The notes under the pieces were generated by a model. The model had not been told where the DNA came from. It saw only the letters and a list, made by a program, of their open reading frames with translations, and ran no database searches. A stretch of 64,000 bases of DNA from Bog-756 sp963713625 (GTDB lineage Bacteria > Actinomycetota > Acidimicrobiia > Acidimicrobiales > RAAP-2). Of this stretch, positions 60,191 through 64,000 are shown one piece after another (positions within the stretch are counted from its first letter, which is position 1; every line of letters begins with the position of its first letter). The stretch lies in assembly GCA_963713625.1 (NCBI GenBank), contig CAVQMN010000005.1, positions 186,001-250,000 of the forward strand, read 5' to 3'. The position numbers were made by a program, and so were the translations under genes.

Positions 60191-62163
60191 GACCGCACCT
60201 CGGGCACCGACGACTGGGCGGTGACCGGTCGATGGGTCCCCCGGCGCAGTGCAGGGAGAGCCATTCCGATCAGGTGCCGCAATTGCCGGCCGGTGCGGAC
60301 GACGACGCCATCGGGATCCTTGGCCACCGAGATCGCCCCCAGCCCGAACAGGATGGCCGGCGCCTCGGCCCAGCGGGTCGGTACGTAGGTCTGGAACACA
60401 CCGGGCAGGAGGGCGAAGGCCAGGCCGGCGATGGCGGCGCCGGCGATGGAACGGACTCCGAGGGTGACCACGACGGCCAGCCAGACGAGGCCGGCGAACG
60501 TCTCGTAGGTGGACGGCTGGGCCACGCCCACGTCCATGGCCAGGAACGCACCCCCGACGGCGGCGACGAACGCACCGATCGAACCGACCATGACCTTGAC
60601 CTGGACGACGCTCACGCCGAGGGTCCGCGACGCCGACTCGCTGTCGCGGACGGCCCGAAGGGCCATGCCGGTGGTCGACCGGCGCAGGTTGACGATGAGG
60701 AGGGCGAAGATCAGGAACACGACCAGGGCCAGGTAGCTGAAGGCCAGGTCCCCGCCGGCGATCTGGGGTCGGTTGAAGGTCACGCCCAGCCCACCCTGCG
60801 AGAACTGGTTCAGGGTGAAGACCAGGGTCTCGATGAGAAGCCCGAAACTGAGGGTCACCAGCGCCACATAGAGGTCGCCCAGTCGGATCGTCAGCAGGCC
60901 GATGATCGCACCGACGATGGCCATGGCGATGCCGGCCAGGACGATGGCCAGCAGAACCGGGACATGCCAGACCGATACCAACTGGGCCGCCGCCAAGGCT
61001 CCACCGCCGGCGAAGATGATCTGAGACAGCCACAGCATCCCGCCCTCACCCGTCACCACGGTGAACGAGAGGAAGGCGATGGCATAACACATCCCCGCGG
61101 CCACCAGCCCCAGCCAATACGGCGAGCCGTGGAAGATGAGCGGCACGACGGCGACGACGGCCAGCGGCAGCAGCGCCAGCACGCGGTTGGTGGAGGAATC
61201 ATCGGCCATGGCGCCGGCCAGGGAGGCATCCTGGTTGGCCGGTCGTATCGCCTGGTCCAACGGGCCCCCGGCTTGCGATTCATCGGCGATCGACCCGGAG
61301 CGGAGCAGGTAGATGACGAGGAAGATGAGCATGAAGCCGAACGGGATGCTCGGAATGATGGCGGCGGTGAACGAGCTTCCCGGCGGGAGATACTCCTGCA
61401 CGACGTCGGTGACCACCCCCATGGCCAGCGAAATGGCCACCGCCCCACCCAGTGAGCGGAGGCGGGCGGCGACGACGGCGGCGAAGGCCGCGGCCATCAG
61501 GGTCGCCATCCCTTCCGGGGTCAGCCCGTTGGTGGGGGCGACGAGGATGCCGGCCAGCCCGGCCAGCATGGCGCTGACCGCCCACACGCCCACGGCGACC
61601 CGGCCCGGATTCGTACCCGAGAGCGAGGTCATCGACTCGGAGTCGACGCTCGCCCGGACGTAGAGGCCGACGCGGGTGAATCGGAGGATGAGCGTGCCGG
61701 CCAGGACCACGAAGAGCACAAAGCCGTAGGTGATCACCTGATTGGTGGTCACCGGGGTGCCGAGGAAGCGATAGGGCTGATCGGACGTGAGGGCCATACC
61801 GGGGGCGGTGGTGATGGCCTGGGAGCCGAAGATGAGGTCGGCGATGGGCGGAAGCGCCACCGAAAGGCCGATGGTGACCACGATCTTCACCAGCGTGGAC
61901 TGGTTCCGGACGAATCTGAACAGCACCGCGTAGAGGAGCATCCCGAAGAGCGGGGCCATGACCAGCAGCGACAGAAGGGCCGCATTGGTGGTGGTCCATC
62001 CGTGCTGCGTGTTCAGGTAGTAGTAGAAGCGGGCGACCACAAAGGCCATCGACCCGAAGGCAAAGTTGAGTACACCCGTCGAGACGAAGGTGATGACCAG
62101 TCCGGCTGAGGCGATGGCGTAGATGGAACCGAGTGCCAGCCCGACCAATATGTACTGCAGCAT
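60187..62163 (-). CDS. LivH-LivM fused ABC permease
   Basis: The 658-residue protein contains both permeases of a branched-chain amino-acid-type importer. Residues 1-290 are LivH-like (LVGLALGSIYAIASAGLVITFVSTGVLNFAFGSMAF) and residues about 335-620 are LivM-like (LLPLAVVAVVPLIFHGSPYWLG, AFLSFTVVTGEGGMLWLSQIIFAGGGALAAA, RLGDLYVALVTLSFGLLIETLVF). A charged linker of about 35 residues (GSIADESQAGGPLDQAIR...) separates them. Usually these are two proteins. Many hydrophobic segments are evident throughout. ATG 62163 has GAGAGG upstream. The stop overlaps the ATPase start, so permease and ATPase fusions are made together. Confidence 0.92.
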   Translation of the reverse strand: MLQYILVGLALGSIYAIASAGLVITFVSTGVLNFAFGSMAFVVARFYYYLNTQHGWTTTNAALLSLLVMAPLFGMLLYAVLFRFVRNQSTLVKIVVTIGLSVALPPIADLIFGSQAITTAPGMALTSDQPYRFLGTPVTTNQVITYGFVLFVVLAGTLILRFTRVGLYVRASVDSESMTSLSGTNPGRVAVGVWAVSAMLAGLAGILVAPTNGLTPEGMATLMAAAFAAVVAARLRSLGGAVAISLAMGVVTDVVQEYLPPGSSFTAAIIPSIPFGFMLIFLVIYLLRSGSIADESQAGGPLDQAIRPANQDASLAGAMADDSSTNRVLALLPLAVVAVVPLIFHGSPYWLGLVAAGMCYAIAFLSFTVVTGEGGMLWLSQIIFAGGGALAAAQLVSVWHVPVLLAIVLAGIAMAIVGAIIGLLTIRLGDLYVALVTLSFGLLIETLVFTLNQFSQGGLGVTFNRPQIAGGDLAFSYLALVVFLIFALLIVNLRRSTTGMALRAVRDSESASRTLGVSVVQVKVMVGSIGAFVAAVGGAFLAMDVGVAQPSTYETFAGLVWLAVVVTLGVRSIAGAAIAGLAFALLPGVFQTYVPTRWAEAPAILFGLGAISVAKDPDGVVVRTGRQLRHLIGMALPALRRGTHRPVTAQSSVPEVRS

Positions 62164-62689
62164 CCCCCGTACCTCTCAGTGCTCAGCCGGGGCGACCGAC
62201 GGGAGGGAGTCCGCCGGGCCGTCGGCGGAACCGCATCCGGCGACGAGCTCGAGCAGACCGGTCGCTCTGTCCCCTGGACAGACGGGTCACTTCGCAACCT
62301 GGTTGTGTCACATCTCCCCCTGGCTTCAAGCGACAGACCGATCGGCGTCAGACGCAGTCACGGTCAGCGGCGTCAAGGCCTCATCCGACTTTCTCACAAG
62401 TTCCCCTTCAGCCCGAGACAGCCACCACGACCGCCGCCTTCTGGCGGGACTATATCCGAAGTATCAGCGTTGGTGCATGGCGTTCTGGTCCGATGAATAT
62501 GTCACTTCGTGGGCCGCGGGACCCTTGGCGAGTCCGAAAGTGCAGGCGGGAGTCGGGGAGCTGGCGGCGAGCCGGGTCCCGGCACTCCGACCAGGAGCGT
62601 GTCGGAATCGTGGCGGGCCTGCCCGGAGCGGCAGGCGCGGGTATAGGATCGTTGCGTCAACAGGAGAAGAAGATTCTCAGGAGGGATCC
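62164..62689. other. divergent intergenic region between transporter and amidohydrolase
   Basis: The 526 bp hold no recognisable gene; the long plus-strand open stretch from 62123 has no start signals or family similarity before 62690. It contains a 7-bp inverted repeat (62266-62282) and an AT-richer zone at 62440-62510. Confidence 0.55.
62266..62282. promoter_or_regulatory. inverted repeat upstream of the transporter operon
   Basis: TCTGTCC-cct-GGACAGA: 7-bp perfect arms with 3-nt spacer, about 100 nt upstream of the permease start. Confidence 0.45.
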
Positions 62690-63991
62690 ATGAACCAGGC
62701 TGATGACCTCATCCTGATCAGCGTCGATGACCACATCATCGAACCGCCTGATCTCTTCGTTGGCCATCTGGACGCCAAATACCAGGACCGGGCGCCGAAG
62801 CTCGTCCGCAATGCGGAGGGTTCCGATGTCTGGACCTTCGGCAAGGTGGTCATGGAGACGGCCGCCCTCAATGCCGTGGCCGGCCGTCCCCGAGAAGAAT
62901 ACGGGTTGGAGCCGCAAAGCCTCGACGAGGTGCGACCCGGCTGCTACGACGTCAACGAGCGGGTGAAGGACATGGACGCCGGCGGCGTGCTGGCCTCGAT
63001 GAACTTCCCGTCGTTCCCGACCTTTACGGCCCGGGTCTTCGCCAGCGATGACCCGGCGCTCTCACTGGCCCTGGTCCGCGCCTACAACGACTGGCACATC
63101 GACGAATGGTGCGGCTCACATCCCGGCCGCTTCATTCCCATGGCTGTGCCCGCCATCTGGGACGCGGAGCTCACGGCCCAGGAGATCCGACGGGTGGCGG
63201 CCAAGGGTTGCCACTCGCTCAGTTTCACGGAGAACCCTGCCGCCCTCGGCTATCCGAGCTTCCACGACGACTACTGGGACCCGGTCTGGCAGGCGTGTTG
63301 CGACACGGGAACGGTGCTCTCCATCCACCTCGGTTCTTCCGGCCGGCTCTCCATCCCGGCCGTCGACTCCCCGCCCGATGTGATGATCACCCTGCAGCCC
63401 ATGAACATCCAGTCGGCGGCGGCGGATCTCCTGTGGTCGAGGGTCCTCAAGCGCTTCCCCCAGATACGGGTGGCGCTCTCCGAGGGCGGCACCGGATGGA
63501 TCCCGTACTTCCTCGAGCGGGTGGACCGGACATTCGAGATGCACCACGCATGGACCTTGCAGGACTTCGGCGGTCGGCTCCCGAGCGAGGTCTTCCGCGA
63601 GCACTTCCTGACCTGTTTCATCAGTGACCCGGTGGGCATCGAGCTGCGGGAACGGATCGGGATCGACAACATCGCGTGGGAGGCCGACTACCCCCACAGC
63701 GACTCGATGTGGCCCAGCGCGCCGGAGGAGTTGGAGGGGGAGTTCACGAGGTACGACGTGCCCGACAGCCAGGTGCGCAAGATGACCCATGAGAACGCCA
63801 TGCGCTGGTACTCGTTCGATCCCTTCGCCTTCATCCCCAAAGAAGAGGCGACGGTGGCCGCCCTCCGGGCCCGCGTGGTGGGTCACGATGTGTCGACGAT
63901 GTCGCGCAGCACCAGAGTCCGCACCGCGGACGAAAAGCTCGAGGGATACCGGGTTCGGGCTCGACGCGCGGTCGCCGCCGCCGGGACCTGA
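62690..63991 (+). CDS. amidohydrolase 2-family TIM-barrel hydrolase/decarboxylase (PF04909 type)
   Basis: The 433-residue protein starts NQADDLILISVDDHIIEPPDLF (D-D-H variant of the first metal motif), continues with MNFPSFPTFTARVFASDDPALSL, YNDWHIDEWCGSHPGRF, VLSIHLGSSGR (metal His), RVALSEGGTGWIP and WEADYPHSDSMWP with the metal Asp. It belongs to the same family as the gene at 34179 but to another subgroup. CAGGAGGG lies close before ATG 62690. It could act on the substrate that the divergent transporter imports. Confidence 0.9.
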   Translation: MNQADDLILISVDDHIIEPPDLFVGHLDAKYQDRAPKLVRNAEGSDVWTFGKVVMETAALNAVAGRPREEYGLEPQSLDEVRPGCYDVNERVKDMDAGGVLASMNFPSFPTFTARVFASDDPALSLALVRAYNDWHIDEWCGSHPGRFIPMAVPAIWDAELTAQEIRRVAAKGCHSLSFTENPAALGYPSFHDDYWDPVWQACCDTGTVLSIHLGSSGRLSIPAVDSPPDVMITLQPMNIQSAAADLLWSRVLKRFPQIRVALSEGGTGWIPYFLERVDRTFEMHHAWTLQDFGGRLPSEVFREHFLTCFISDPVGIELRERIGIDNIAWEADYPHSDSMWPSAPEELEGEFTRYDVPDSQVRKMTHENAMRWYSFDPFAFIPKEEATVAALRARVVGHDVSTMSRSTRVRTADEKLEGYRVRARRAVAAAGT

Positions 63992-64000
63992 GCGTTCCTG

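Noticed and set aside
60191..61033. Extension of the ATPase gene upstream of 60190
   Set aside because: It overlaps the permease gene in another frame and is Arg/Pro/Gly-rich; the ATGA overlap at 60187-60190 gives the real start.
62123..62689. N-terminal extension of the last amidohydrolase
   Set aside because: Family proteins start near ISVDDH, a GGAGGG site precedes ATG 62690, and the extension starts inside the divergent permease gene.

Overview
The window is GC-rich DNA of an actinobacterial type, most likely from the class Acidimicrobiia. The evidence is the codon use, an F420/LLM-type oxidoreductase, a PPOX-fold protein, a secreted protein with IPT/TIG domains and six 42-residue GYW...DGG repeats (a protein type I associate with Acidimicrobiia), leaderless-looking regulator genes, and many parallel acyl-CoA catabolic enzymes. 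The assignment to class is inference from gene content. I see no rRNA, tRNA, CRISPR array, insertion sequence or phage gene.

Layout. Positions 1-13,000 are mostly envelope and signalling genes: the N-terminal end of a YfhO-like membrane protein (minus), an FkbM-type methyltransferase, a membrane-anchored glycosidase-like protein, a MarR regulator facing a quinone-oxidoreductase-like gene across a palindrome, an alpha/beta hydrolase, a V4R-GAF-GGDEF-EAL cyclic-di-GMP protein, a small secreted protein, a nitroreductase and the GYW-repeat protein.

From 13,248 to 57,084 lies a dense catabolic region: aldehyde dehydrogenase, six acyl-CoA dehydrogenases (two pairs look like heteromeric enzymes), three AMP-forming acyl-CoA ligases, two class III CoA-transferases, three crotonases, a thiolase, three short-chain dehydrogenases, an LLM oxidoreductase, a flavin/[2Fe-2S] reductase, a Rieske oxygenase, a cytochrome P450, a TauD/TfdA dioxygenase, two amidohydrolases, a thioesterase and icmF (fused B12-dependent acyl-CoA mutase) beside a cytoplasmic cobalamin-receptor-like protein. 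Many stop/start codons overlap (ATGA, GTGA, TGATG), so the operons are tightly coupled. Positions 57,237-62,163 encode a branched-chain-amino-acid-type ABC importer whose two permeases are fused into one protein and whose two ATPases are fused into another; the second ATPase half carries a one-base frameshift. A third amidohydrolase closes the window.

How it works together (inference): an imported carboxylic or cyclic substrate would be oxygenated (Rieske plus reductase, P450, dioxygenase), activated to CoA thioesters (ligases, CoA-transferases), and shortened by beta-oxidation-like steps (ACADs, crotonases, SDRs, thiolase); branched C4 acyl-CoA could enter central metabolism through IcmF. 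The substrate cannot be named from sequence.

The most interesting signal is regulatory. Two operons 17.5 kb apart (Rieske oxygenase and a crotonase) share a 33-bp promoter-operator block (26/33 identical) placed exactly 31 nt before each ATG, with a compensatory change in its inverted repeat, and each operon is followed by one of two paralogous TetR regulators. Five promoters in the window share a -35/17-bp/-10 TATC(A/G)T architecture, and all five regulator genes look leaderless.
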